Shown here one piece after another: positions 16,696 to 28,800 of a DNA stretch of 64,000 nucleotides; positions within the stretch are counted from its first letter, which is position 1, and every line of letters starts with the position of its first letter. The notes under the pieces are model-generated. The model had not been told where the DNA came from and made no database searches. It saw only the letters and a list, made by a program, of their open reading frames with translations. Source of the stretch: Streptomyces eurythermus (GTDB lineage: Bacteria > Actinomycetota > Actinomycetes > Streptomycetales > Streptomycetaceae); NCBI RefSeq assembly GCF_014649115.1, contig NZ_BMSK01000019.1, forward strand, positions 106,925-170,924. Reading direction: 5' to 3'. The translations under genes were made by a program, and so were the position numbers.

Positions 16696-17538
16696 ATGAC
16701 CGTGCTCAGACCCGGTCCCACCCGTCGTACCCGCCCGCTCCGCCCGCGCCCCCTCGCCGTCCTGGTCACGGCCCTGCTCGCGGCGCTCTCCCTCACGCTC
16801 CCCCTCACCTCCGCCCGGGCCGCGGACACGCCCGCCCGCGGCTCCGCCTACATGGGCATCGGCGTCCTCGCCCACGACGGGCGCAGCGGCACCCCCAGCA
16901 CCGGCGACGTCACCCAGACCGAGGGTGTCGACGTCTCGGGGTACCAGGGCAACGTCGCCTGGTCCACGCTGTGGAACAGCGGCGTGCGCTGGGCGTACAC
17001 GAAGGCGACGGAAGGCACGTACTACACCAACCCGTACTTCGCCCAGCAGTACAACGGCTCGTACAACGTGGGCATGATCCGCGGCGCCTACCACTTCGCC
17101 ACCCCGGACACCACCAGCGGAGCCACCCAGGCCAACTACTTCGTCGACCACGGCGGCGGCTGGTCACGGGACGGCAAGACCCTGCCCGGCGCCCTCGACA
17201 TCGAGTGGAACCCCTACGGCGCCGCCTGCTACGGCAAGACCGCGAGCCAGATGGTCAGCTGGATCGCCGACTTCATCAACACCTACAAGGCGCGCACCGG
17301 GCGGTACCCCGTGATCTACACCGCCACCACCTGGTGGACCCAGTGCACCGGCGACTACGGCGGCTTCGCGGTGAACAACCCGCTGTGGATCGCCCGCTAC
17401 GCCGCGGACCCGGGGACCCTGCCGGCCGGGTGGTCGTTCTACACGATGTGGCAGTACACCTCCTCCGGCCCGACGGTCGGGGACCACGACAAGTTCAACG
17501 GCGCCCTGGACCGGGTACAGGCCCTGGCCAACGGCTGA
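16696..17538 (+). CDS. Secreted GH25 lysozyme (N-acetylmuramidase)
   Basis: 280 residues with CCGGAGG 6 bases before the ATG. A twin-Arg-containing but conventional signal peptide ends near ARA-ADT (residues 41-44). The GH25 domain starts at 'GVDVSGYQGNV' (Asp79) and carries the catalytic DIE motif at Asp168/Glu170, with the 'GYPVIYT'-like strand and 'WQYTSSGPTVG' end. It closely resembles secreted Streptomyces lysozymes of the cellosyl type. The enzyme hydrolyses the MurNAc-GlcNAc bond of peptidoglycan. There is no separate cell-wall-binding domain. Confidence 0.95.
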   Translation: MTVLRPGPTRRTRPLRPRPLAVLVTALLAALSLTLPLTSARAADTPARGSAYMGIGVLAHDGRSGTPSTGDVTQTEGVDVSGYQGNVAWSTLWNSGVRWAYTKATEGTYYTNPYFAQQYNGSYNVGMIRGAYHFATPDTTSGATQANYFVDHGGGWSRDGKTLPGALDIEWNPYGAACYGKTASQMVSWIADFINTYKARTGRYPVIYTATTWWTQCTGDYGGFAVNNPLWIARYAADPGTLPAGWSFYTMWQYTSSGPTVGDHDKFNGALDRVQALANG

Positions 17539-17588
17539 GGCGACGGCCGGGCCGCCAGGCCGTGCCGTGCCGTGAGCGGGCACGGCCC

Positions 17589-17617
17589 CGGCCCGCGGGC
17601 GCCCCGGGCGCGGGCCG
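17589..17617 (+). terminator. Terminator hairpin after the lysozyme gene
   Basis: Perfect 9-bp arms CGGCCCGCG and CGCGGGCCG with an 11-base loop, followed by TTC. It lies 51 bases after the lysozyme stop and before the SpoIIE-type gene. Confidence 0.55.
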
Positions 17618-17745
17618 TTCTCCCCGGCCCGCGCCCCGCGTTCCTCCCGGCGTCCCTCCCCGGCCCGCGCCTGCGTTGGTGCTCCGCGCCGCCCGGGATC
17701 ATGCTGGTCAGGAGAGCCTGCCGAGCAAGGGCGAGATGAGCGGCG

Positions 17746-20130
17746 ATGGAGCGACCAGCGACGTACACGGCCACGGCCACCATCGATGAGCGGGGCATCC
17801 TGACCGGCTGGAGCGACGGCGCGCGGCGGCTGCTCGGCTACGACGCCCCGGCGGTGGTCGGCCGGCCCGCCGCCGCGCTGCTCGCCACCGACGCCACCGG
17901 CGCCCGCCGGACCCTGGCCGGCCGCGGCCGCTGGCACGGCACCGTCCCGCTGCGCCACCAGGACGGCCGGCGCCTGGAGCTGGACGTCCTCGCCCACCGC
18001 CGCACCTCCCCCGCCGGGCGCACCGACTGGCTCGTGGTGAGCGCGGTGACGTCCCGGCCGCAGCCGCCCCGGGGCGATCCCCTGGAGGAGTGGACCTTTC
18101 TCCAGTCGCCCTTTCCGCTGGCCGTCTTCGACCCGGACCTGCGCCTGCTGCGGGCCAACCGCCGGCTGGAGCACGCCCTGGCCCTGCCCGAGGCCGCCAT
18201 GCGCGGGCTGCGCCTGACCCACATCGTGCCCGGCGCCGCGAGCGAGGAGGCCGAGCGGTCCATGCGGGCGGCGCTGGAGTCCGGCCGGCCGCAGGAGGCG
18301 CACGGCCGGCTCGGCCCGGACTTCGGCCGGACCGCCGTCCTCACCCCGCTGAAGGACGCCGACGGCCGGGTACGGGCCGTCTGCCTGTCCGTGTCGCGGC
18401 CCGCCCCGGACGCCGCCGGCGCGCCGCCCCCGGCGGACGGCACCGGCCCGGGCGCCGCGACGGCGGCGGACCAGGTCCTCGCCGCCCAGGAACTCGGCAA
18501 GGTCACGGTCCCCCGGCTGGCGGACGTCATGGCGGTCGACCTGCTGGACCGCCCGCGCTCCGGCGGCGGGGCCGGCGGACCGCAGCCGGGGCAGGTCGTG
18601 CTGCGCCGGGCCGCCCTGCGCGCGGTCCCGGACGGCGAGGGGACCCGTGGCACCTGCGTGGGCGAGACGGTGGTCTGCCCGGCCGGCTCGCCGCCCGCCC
18701 GCTGCCTGGCGACGGCCCGCCCGCTGCTGTACGACACGGCGGAACCGGGCATCGCCGAGTGGGCGGCGCTGGACCCGTGCGCCGGGTGGCTGCGCGCCTC
18801 CGACATCCGGTCCCTGCTGGCGGTGCCGCTGGTCGGCGCGGGCGGCACGCTCGGCGTGGCCCTGTTCGGCCGGACCCGGCGGCGGGAGCGGTTCGGGCCG
18901 GAGGACGTACGGCTCGCCGAGGAGTTCACCGCCAAGGCCGCCGCCTGCATCGAACAGGCCCGCGCCGGGGCCCCGGCGCCCGACACCGCGCCGCTGCGGC
19001 ACGGGCTGCTGCCGCACCCGCTGCCCGACCAGGCCGCCCTGGAGATCACCACTCGCTGTCTGCCGGCCGCGAGCGGGACCGGTCCGGGCGGCGACTGGTT
19101 CGACGTGATCCCGCTGTCGGGGGCGCGGGTGGCGCTCGTCGCGGGCGACGCGGCGGGCCGCGGCATCCGCGCCTCGGCCACCGTGGGCCGGCTGCGCACG
19201 GCGGTGCGCACCCTGGCCGACGTGGACCTGCCCGCCGACGAGCTGCTCGCCCACCTGGACGACCTGGTGCTGCGGCTGGCCGCCGACGAGAGCAGCGCGG
19301 ACCCGGCCACCGAGACCGCCGGCGGCATCGGCACCACCTGCCTGTACGCCGTCTACGACCCCGTCTCGCGCCGGTGCGCGGCGGCCCGGGCCGGGCACCC
19401 GCCGCCCGCCGTGGTCACCCCCGACGGCGCCGTCCGCGTCCTCGACGTGCCCGCCGGGCCGCCGCTGGGACTGGGCGGGCCGCCCTTCGAGGCGGTCGAG
19501 ACGGAACTGCCCGAGGGCAGCCTGCTGGCGCTGTACGCGAACGGACCGGCCGAACCCCACGGCCGGGCCGTCGGCCGGGCCCTGGACGGGATGTACGGCG
19601 CGCCGGACCGTCCGGCGCCGTCGCTGGACTCGGTGTGCGACCGCGTCCTCACCGAGCTGGCCGGCCACCGCCCGGACGACCAGCTGTCCCTGCTGCTGGC
19701 CCGTACCCGGGTCCTGCACGAGGACCGGGTGGCCTGCTGGGAGCTGGACCACGAGCCGACCGTGGTCTCCCTGGCCCGCCGGTACGTGGAGGAGCAGCTG
19801 TCCGCGTGGGGCCTGGAGGAAGCGGCGTTCACCACCGAGCTGATCGTCAGCGAACTGGTCACCAACGCCATCCGCTACGGCCGCCCGCCCGTCCGGCTCC
19901 GGCTGCTGCGCCCGGGCACCGGCCTGATCTGCGAGGTGTACGACGCCAGCGGCAGCACCCCGCACATGCGGCGGGCCCGGATCTTCGACGAGGGCGGGCG
20001 GGGCCTGCTGCTGGTCGCGCAGCTCGCCGAGCGCTGGGGGACCCGGCACGAGCGGACCGGCAAGACGGTGTGGGCGGAGCAGAACCCGGCCGGGCAGGTC
20101 CCGGTGGAGCAGGCCCTGGCCGTGCTCTGA
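17746..20130 (+). CDS. Multidomain PAS-GAF-SpoIIE phosphatase with C-terminal HATPase (anti-sigma kinase-like)
   Basis: 794 residues. In order: a PAS domain (about 5-100, 'DERGILTGWSDGARRLLGYDAPAVVG' in pieces), a second PAS (about 115-210, 'AVFDPDLRLLRANRRLE'), a GAF domain (about 250-405), a PP2C/SpoIIE serine phosphatase (about 420-640, with 'GGDWFDVIPL' and 'GDAAGRG'), and an RsbW-like HATPase (about 665-790, 'ELVTNAIRYG' and 'GRGLLLVAQLAERWG'). Such proteins both dephosphorylate anti-anti-sigma factors and can phosphorylate them, so they control SigB-like sigma factors. Streptomyces has dozens; the partner is not evident here. SigH lies about 31 kb away, which is no evidence of a link. 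Confidence 0.92.
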   Translation: MERPATYTATATIDERGILTGWSDGARRLLGYDAPAVVGRPAAALLATDATGARRTLAGRGRWHGTVPLRHQDGRRLELDVLAHRRTSPAGRTDWLVVSAVTSRPQPPRGDPLEEWTFLQSPFPLAVFDPDLRLLRANRRLEHALALPEAAMRGLRLTHIVPGAASEEAERSMRAALESGRPQEAHGRLGPDFGRTAVLTPLKDADGRVRAVCLSVSRPAPDAAGAPPPADGTGPGAATAADQVLAAQELGKVTVPRLADVMAVDLLDRPRSGGGAGGPQPGQVVLRRAALRAVPDGEGTRGTCVGETVVCPAGSPPARCLATARPLLYDTAEPGIAEWAALDPCAGWLRASDIRSLLAVPLVGAGGTLGVALFGRTRRRERFGPEDVRLAEEFTAKAAACIEQARAGAPAPDTAPLRHGLLPHPLPDQAALEITTRCLPAASGTGPGGDWFDVIPLSGARVALVAGDAAGRGIRASATVGRLRTAVRTLADVDLPADELLAHLDDLVLRLAADESSADPATETAGGIGTTCLYAVYDPVSRRCAAARAGHPPPAVVTPDGAVRVLDVPAGPPLGLGGPPFEAVETELPEGSLLALYANGPAEPHGRAVGRALDGMYGAPDRPAPSLDSVCDRVLTELAGHRPDDQLSLLLARTRVLHEDRVACWELDHEPTVVSLARRYVEEQLSAWGLEEAAFTTELIVSELVTNAIRYGRPPVRLRLLRPGTGLICEVYDASGSTPHMRRARIFDEGGRGLLLVAQLAERWGTRHERTGKTVWAEQNPAGQVPVEQALAVL

Positions 20131-20185
20131 GCCCGCTCCGGGGAGCGGACGCGGGGCCCGGGGTGTGACGGCCCGGGATGCGGCA

Positions 20186-20219
20186 GAGGCCCGGGCCTCC
20201 CTCACGGGACCCGGGCCTC
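20186..20219. terminator. Bidirectional terminator between the SpoIIE-type gene and lon
   Basis: Perfect 10-bp arms GAGGCCCGGG and CCCGGGCCTC with a 14-base loop. It is placed between two convergent stops, so it can serve both strands. No T-tract follows, which is normal for Streptomyces. Confidence 0.65.
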
Positions 20220-20238
20220 GCCTTTCCCATGGCGTCCG

Positions 20239-22668
<2,430 letters not shown>

Positions 22669-22689
22669 GATCTCCCCTTAGGCAGTCAA

Positions 22690-22710
22690 CTTGAGCTATG
22701 CCGACTCAAT
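22690..22710. promoter_or_regulatory. HAIR operator (HspR) upstream of lon
   Basis: CTTGAGC-N7-ACTCAAT matches the HAIR consensus CTTGAGT-N7-ACTCAAG with one mismatch per arm. It lies 22-42 bases upstream of the lon ATG. HspR repression of actinomycete lon is established knowledge. Confidence 0.8.
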
Positions 22711-22742
22711 GTTCCGGCGTCGCCGATTGTTCCCGGGGATTT

Positions 22743-22760
22743 GTTCGCTCTGAGCGATCA
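22743..22760 (-). promoter_or_regulatory. ClgR box upstream of lon
   Basis: On the lon strand the sequence TGATCGCTCAGAGCGAAC satisfies every position of the remembered ClgR motif WNNWCGCYNANRGCGWWS. It lies about 75-92 bases upstream of the ATG, upstream of the HAIR repeat, as expected for an activator. Confidence 0.75.
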
Positions 22761-22917
22761 GCTGCTCCCAACGGCGCACCCAGGGGTCGCGCCCGGCCAG
22801 GAAGACCCCGGCGGTCCGCGCTCCGCCCGGCCCGCTCCCCCGCCCCGGACCACTCGTCCGTGGGCGTCCTGTCCAATTCCCGTGACCGCCCGGCCCTGTT
22901 CGAGCAGGATGGGGGAC

Positions 22918-23595
22918 ATGACTGCCGTGTACGACACTCCCGTGGTCCTGGATCGACGCGAAGGCCCGTACGGCGAGGTGGTGCTGCGCAGGCACGGTGC
23001 GCTCCTGCAGATCATCGCCAACGGCTGCTTCCTGATGGACACCTCCGACGGCCGCTCGGAGCGGCTGCTGGTCGACGCCGCCCGTGCCGCGCTGGACGGG
23101 CGCGCGGCCCCGGCGGTGCTGATCGGCGGGCTGGGCGTGGGCTTCTCGCTCGCGCACGCCGCCGCCGATCCGAGGTGGGGCCGGATCACCGTGGTGGAGC
23201 GCGAGCCCGCCGTCATCGACTGGCACCGGGACGGCCCGCTCGCCGAGATCTCCGCCGGCGCCCTCGCCGACCCCCGCACCACGATCGTCCGAGCCGATCT
23301 CGTCGCGTACGTCAATGAGACATCCGACACGTTCGACGCGCTCTGCCTCGACATCGACAACGGGCCCGGCTGGACCGTCACCGAGGACAACGACAGCCTC
23401 TATTCACCGGCCGGACTGGCGGCCTGCGCAAGGGTGTTGAGGCCCGGTGGAGTACTCGCGGTGTGGTCCGCCGAACCCTCTCCGGAATTTGAAGGAACCT
23501 TGCGGAATGCCGGGTTCCAGCAGGTGCGTACCGAAGAGGTGCCCGTTGCCCGGGGCGTTCCCGACGCCGTCCACCTCGCCGTCCGACCTGGATAG
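22918..23595 (+). CDS. Spermidine-synthase-like / class I methyltransferase fold protein
   Basis: 225 residues. It has the Rossmann-like glycine loop 'LIGGLGVGFSLA' (near 66-77), an acidic 'VVERE' that would hold the ribose (near 93-97), and 'DALCLDIDNGPGW' as the catalytic-loop region, a pattern of spermidine synthase relatives. The start at 22918 follows the pair GTGACC-17-CAGGAT, with 7 bases between the -10 and ATG, so it is probably leaderless. An ATG 9 bases upstream is possible. The substrate is unknown; true polyamine synthesis is unlikely since no decarboxylase partner is nearby. Confidence 0.75.
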   Translation: MTAVYDTPVVLDRREGPYGEVVLRRHGALLQIIANGCFLMDTSDGRSERLLVDAARAALDGRAAPAVLIGGLGVGFSLAHAAADPRWGRITVVEREPAVIDWHRDGPLAEISAGALADPRTTIVRADLVAYVNETSDTFDALCLDIDNGPGWTVTEDNDSLYSPAGLAACARVLRPGGVLAVWSAEPSPEFEGTLRNAGFQQVRTEEVPVARGVPDAVHLAVRPG

Positions 23596-23721
23596 CGACA
23601 GCGCGGTGAGTCCCCGTAATGTGCTGCCCTGACGCGGATCATTCAGCCGATCATTCAGGCGTCGGACGCAGACATGGGATCACCCCACGGATTCCGGAAA
23701 GCAACACAACAGGGGCGGGCG

Positions 23722-24462
23722 ATGGAGCAGACACACACCTCCCAGAGCGGCGCGGCGACGACCACCCCGGGCGCACAGCGCCGGGTGCTGGTCGTCGAGG
23801 ACGACCCCACGATCGTCGACGCCATCGCGGCCCGGCTCCGTGCCGAGGGATTTCTGGTGCAGACGGCGGCCGACGGTCCGGCCGCCGTCGACACGGCCGA
23901 GGCCTGGCAGCCCGACCTGCTGATCCTCGACATCATGCTGCCCGGCTTCGACGGGCTGGAAGTGTGCCGGCGGGTGCAGGCGCAGCGGCCGGTGCCGGTG
24001 CTGATGCTGACCGCGCGGGACGACGAGACGGACATGCTGGTCGGACTCGGTGTGGGCGCCGACGACTACATGACCAAGCCGTTCTCCATGCGTGAGCTGG
24101 CGGCCCGGGTGCACGTGCTGCTGCGCCGGGTGGAGCGGGCCGCGCTGGCCGCCGCCACGCCCCGCACCGGCATCCTGCGCCTCGGCGAGCTGGAGATCGA
24201 CCACGCCCAGCGCCGGGTGCGGGTGAAGTCCGAGGACGTCCATCTGACGCCGACCGAGTTCGACCTGCTGGTGTGCCTGGCGAACACCCCACGCGCGGTG
24301 CTCTCCCGGGAGCAGCTGCTGGCCGAGGTGTGGGACTGGGCGGACGCCTCCGGCACCCGTACGGTCGACAGCCACATCAAGGCGCTGCGCCGCAAGATCG
24401 GTGCCGAGCGGATCCGGACCGTGCACGGCGTGGGCTACGCGCTGGAGACACCGGCCCCGTGA
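23722..24462 (+). CDS. Two-component response regulator (OmpR/PhoB type)
   Basis: 246 residues. The receiver domain (about 20-135) carries the acidic pocket 'VVEDD', phosphoacceptor Asp in 'LLILDIMLPGFDG', Thr in 'MLTARDDE' and Lys in 'MTKPFSM'. The winged-helix DNA-binding domain (about 150-243) has the OmpR motif 'LTPTEFDLLVCL' and ends 'RTVHGVGYALE'. The first 18 residues are Thr/Gly rich. It overlaps the kinase gene by GTGA. A start 16 codons upstream lacks a ribosome site. The target genes are unknown. Confidence 0.95.
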   Translation: MEQTHTSQSGAATTTPGAQRRVLVVEDDPTIVDAIAARLRAEGFLVQTAADGPAAVDTAEAWQPDLLILDIMLPGFDGLEVCRRVQAQRPVPVLMLTARDDETDMLVGLGVGADDYMTKPFSMRELAARVHVLLRRVERAALAAATPRTGILRLGELEIDHAQRRVRVKSEDVHLTPTEFDLLVCLANTPRAVLSREQLLAEVWDWADASGTRTVDSHIKALRRKIGAERIRTVHGVGYALETPAP

Positions 24463-25583
24463 GCGGCAGCGGGCGCCAGGCCGCACGGAGGAGCCCCGGG
24501 AGCCTCGGCGAGGAACCCTGGGGCGGCGTACGCCCGTTCTCGATCAAGACCAAGCTGGGTGCGCTGGTCGTCATCGCGGTGCTCATCACCACCGGCCTGT
24601 CGCTCGTCGCGGTGCACACCCAGACGGAGCTGCGCTTCATCACGGTCTTCTCGATGATCGCCACCCTGCTCATCACCCAGTTCGTGGCGCACTCGCTGAC
24701 CATGCCGCTGGACGAGATGAACACGGTGGCCCGGTCCATCTCGCAGGGCGACTACACGCGCCGGGTGCGGGAGAACCGGCGCGACGAACTCGGCGACCTG
24801 GCCCAGACGATCAACGTCATGGCCGACGAGCTGGAGGCCCAGAACAACCAGCGCAAGGAGCTGGTGGCGAACGTCTCGCACGAGCTGCGCACCCCGATCG
24901 CCGGGCTGCGCGCGGTGCTGGAGAACATCGTCGACGGGGTCACCGAGGCCGATCCGGAGACCATGCGGACGGCCCTGAAGCAGACCGAGCGGCTCGGCCG
25001 CCTGGTGGAGACCCTGCTGGACCTGTCCCGGCTGGACAACGGCGTGGTGCCGCTGAAGGCGCGCCGGTTCGAGGTGTGGCCGTACCTCTCGGGCGTGCTG
25101 AAGGAGGCCAACATGGTCGCCTCCGTGCGCGCGGGCATCGCCTCCGGCTCGGGCAGCCACACCCGCACCGACGTCCATCTGCACCTGGACGTCTCGCCGC
25201 CGGAGCTGACCGCGCACGCCGACCCCGAGCGCATCCACCAGGTCGTCGCCAACCTGATCGACAACGCGGTCAAGCACAGCCCGCCGCACGGCCGGGTGAC
25301 CGTGAAGGCGCGGCGCGGCCCCCAGCCGGAGTCGCTGGTGCTGGAGGTCCTGGACGAGGGTCCGGGCATCCCCCGGTCCGAGTGGCACCGGGTGTTCGAG
25401 CGGTTCAACCGGGGTGCGGTCACCCGGCCGCACGGCCCGGGCAGCGACGGCGGGACCGGGCTCGGGCTGGCGATCGCCCGGTGGGCGGTGGATCTGCACG
25501 GCGGCCGGATCGGGGTGGCCGAATCCGAGCGTGGCTGCCGGATCATCGTCACTCTTCCGGGACTGACTTCCCTGACGAGTTGA
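24459..25583 (+). CDS. Two-component sensor histidine kinase
   Basis: 374 residues, GTG start overlapping the regulator stop. Two membrane helices (about 28-48 and 55-76) flank a very short outer loop of under 10 residues, so the signal is probably sensed in the membrane or inside the cell. HAMP (about 77-130), HisKA with phosphoacceptor His in 'NVSHELRTPIAG' (near 150), and HATPase with 'NLIDNAVKHSP', 'LDEGPGIP' and 'GGTGLGLAIARWAVDLHGG' follow in order. It pairs with the preceding regulator. Confidence 0.95.
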   Translation: MSGSGRQAARRSPGSLGEEPWGGVRPFSIKTKLGALVVIAVLITTGLSLVAVHTQTELRFITVFSMIATLLITQFVAHSLTMPLDEMNTVARSISQGDYTRRVRENRRDELGDLAQTINVMADELEAQNNQRKELVANVSHELRTPIAGLRAVLENIVDGVTEADPETMRTALKQTERLGRLVETLLDLSRLDNGVVPLKARRFEVWPYLSGVLKEANMVASVRAGIASGSGSHTRTDVHLHLDVSPPELTAHADPERIHQVVANLIDNAVKHSPPHGRVTVKARRGPQPESLVLEVLDEGPGIPRSEWHRVFERFNRGAVTRPHGPGSDGGTGLGLAIARWAVDLHGGRIGVAESERGCRIIVTLPGLTSLTS

Positions 25584-25884
25584 CGTAGGGTCCGGACCGG
25601 AAGCACAAGATCCACGACGGTCCCCGGCGGGTTCGCGCGGCAGGACACGTGTGATCGGCGCAGGCCCGGGCACCCGCCTGACGTTGGCGGCGGCGGGTCC
25701 CGCCGGTGCACCCTTTCACCTGCGGAACCACGCTTGTTTCCCGCCATATCAAGCCCCGAAACAAGATTTCCGATGTGACTTACGCGACGATGACCATGCT
25801 CGACCTGACCTTCCCGGCCAGGGAGGCGTAGCCTTTATTCCCGCTGTCCATCACCTTGTGAAGCGGAAGAGGGCGGTTGCCGCC
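25584..25884. other. Regulatory region upstream of the 2-oxoglutarate dehydrogenase gene
   Basis: 301 bases. It contains an inverted repeat CTTGTTTC...GAAACAAG (25733-25765, 17-base loop), which may end the kinase transcript or be an operator. No small gene is convincing. The AT-richer stretch after 25730 is where I would expect the promoter. Confidence 0.45.
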
Positions 25885-28800
25885 GTGTCGCCACAGTCCC
25901 CCAGTAACTCATCGAGTCTCTCCACCGACGACCAAGCCGGGAAGAACCCCGCAGCCGCGTTCGGTGCGAACGAATGGCTCGTCGACGAGATCTATCAGCA
26001 GTACCTCCAGGACCCGAACTCCGTAGACCGCGCCTGGTGGGACTTCTTCGCCGATTACAAGCCGGGGGCTCCGGCCACCCCGGCCCCGGCGGGTGCCGCG
26101 GCCACGGGGGCCGCGGAGACCACCACGGCCCCGCAGGCACCCGCGGCCCCGGCCCCCCAGGCCGCCGCCCCGGCCCCGAAGCCCGCCGCGGCCCCCGCTC
26201 AGGCCCCGGCCCCCGCGGCTGCCGCCGCTCCCGCGGCGAAGGCCGCCCCGGCCAAGCCGGCGCAACCCGCACAGGCGCCCGCTCAGCCGACGGCCAAGAC
26301 CGAACCCGCGAAGGAGGCCCCCGAGGGCCCCGAGCTGGTCACGCTGCGCGGCCCGTCCGCCGCCGTGGCGAAGAACATGGACGCCTCGCTGGAGATGCCG
26401 ACCGCCACCTCGGTCCGCGCCGTCCCGGTGAAGCTGCTGTTCGACAACCGGATCGTCATCAACAACCACCTCAAGCGCGCCCGCGGCGGGAAGATCTCCT
26501 TCACGCACATCATCGGGTACGCGATGGTGCAGGCCATCAAGGCCATGCCGTCGATGAACTGGTCCTACGGCGTCAAGGACGGCAAGCCGACCCTGATCAA
26601 GCCGGCGCACGTCAACCTCGGCCTGGCCATCGACCTGGTCAAGCCCAACGGTGACCGCCAGCTCGTCGTGGCCGCCATCAAGAAGGCCGAGACGCTGAAC
26701 TTCTTCGAGTTCTGGCAGGCCTACGAGGACATCGTCCGCCGCGCCCGCGACGGCAAGCTGACGATGGACGACTTCTCCGGCGTCACGGTCTCCCTGACCA
26801 ACCCCGGCGGCCTCGGCACCGTCCACTCCGTGCCGCGCCTGATGCCCGGCCAGTCCGTGATCATGGGCGTCGGCTCCATGGACTACCCGGCGGAGTTCCA
26901 GGGCACCAGCCAGGACACCCTGAACAAGCTCGGCGTCTCCAAGGTCATGACGCTCACGTCGACCTACGACCACCGGGTGATCCAGGGTGCCGCCTCCGGC
27001 GAGTTCCTTCGCCAGGTCGCCAACCTGCTGCTCGGCGAGAACGGCTTCTACGACGACATCTTCGAGGCGCTGCGCATCCCCTACGAGCCGGTCCGCTGGC
27101 TCAAGGACATCGACGCCAGCCACGACGACGACGTCACCAAGGCCGCCCGCGTCTTCGAGCTGATCCACTCCTACCGGGTCCGCGGCCACGTCATGGCCGA
27201 CACCGACCCGCTGGAGTACAAGCAGCGCAAGCACCCCGACCTGGACATCGTCGAGCACGGCCTCACGCTGTGGGACCTGGAGCGCGAGTTCGCCGTCGGC
27301 GGCTTCGCCGGCAAGTCGATGATGAAGCTGCGCGACATCCTCGGCGTGCTGCGCGACTCGTACTGCCGCACCACCGGCATCGAGTTCATGCACATCCAGG
27401 ACCCCAAGCAGCGCAAGTGGATCCAGGACCGGGTGGAGCGCCCGCACTCCAGGATGGAGCGCGAGGAGCAGCTGCGCATCCTGCGCCGGCTGAACGCCGC
27501 CGAGGCGTTCGAAACCTTCCTGCAGACGAAGTACGTCGGCCAGAAGCGCTTCTCCCTGGAGGGCGGCGAGTCCGTCATCCCGCTGCTGGACGCGGTGATC
27601 GACTCCGCGGCCGAGTCCCGCCTGGACGAGGTCGTCATCGGCATGGCCCACCGCGGCCGCCTCAACGTGCTGGCCAACATCGTCGGCAAGTCGTACGCGC
27701 AGATCTTCCGCGAGTTCGAGGGCAACCTCGACCCGAAGTCGATGCACGGCTCCGGCGACGTGAAGTACCACCTGGGCGCCGAGGGCACCTTCACCGGCCT
27801 GGACGGCGAGCAGATCAAGGTCTCGCTGGTCGCCAACCCCTCCCACCTGGAGGCCGTCGACCCGGTCCTGGAGGGCGTCGCCCGCGCCAAGCAGGACATC
27901 ATCAACAAGGGCGGCACGGACTTCACGGTGCTGCCGGTGGCGATCCACGGCGACGCGGCCTTCGCGGGCCAGGGCGTGGTGGCCGAGACCCTGAACATGT
28001 CGCAGCTGCGCGGCTACCGCACCGGCGGCACGGTCCACATCGTCATCAACAACCAGGTCGGCTTCACCGCGGCCCCCGAGTCCTCGCGTTCCTCCATGTA
28101 CGCGACGGACGTGGCCCGCATGATCGAGGCCCCGATCTTCCACGTGAACGGCGACGACCCGGAGGCCGTGGTCCGCGTCGCGCGTCTGGCCTTCGAGTTC
28201 CGCCAGGCGTTCAACAAGGACGTGGTGATCGACCTCATCTGCTACCGCCGCCGCGGTCACAACGAGTCGGACAACCCGGCCTTCACCCAGCCGCTGATGT
28301 ACGACCTGATCGACAAGAAGCGCTCGGTGCGCAAGCTGTACACCGAGTCCCTGATCGGTCGCGGCGACATCACCCTGGAAGAGGCCGAGCAGGCCCTCCA
28401 GGACTACCAGGGCCAGCTGGAGAAGGTCTTCACCGAGGTCCGCGAGGCCACCTCGCAGCCGGCCACCGGGGACGCCCAGGCGCCCCAGGACGGCTTCCCG
28501 GTCGCGGTCCCGACCGCGGTCTCCACCGAGGTCGTCAAGCGGATCGCCGAGTCCCAGGTCAACATCCCGGACACCATCACCGTCCACCCGCGGCTGCTCC
28601 CGCAGCTCCAGCGCCGGGCCGCGATGGTGGAGGACGGCACGATCGACTGGGGCATGGGCGAGACCCTCGCCATCGGCTCCCTGCTGCTGGAGGGCACCCC
28701 GGTCCGGCTGGCCGGCCAGGACTCCCAGCGCGGCACCTTCGGCCAGCGTCACGCGGTGCTGATCGACCGGGAGACCGGCGAGGAGTACACCCCGCTGCAG

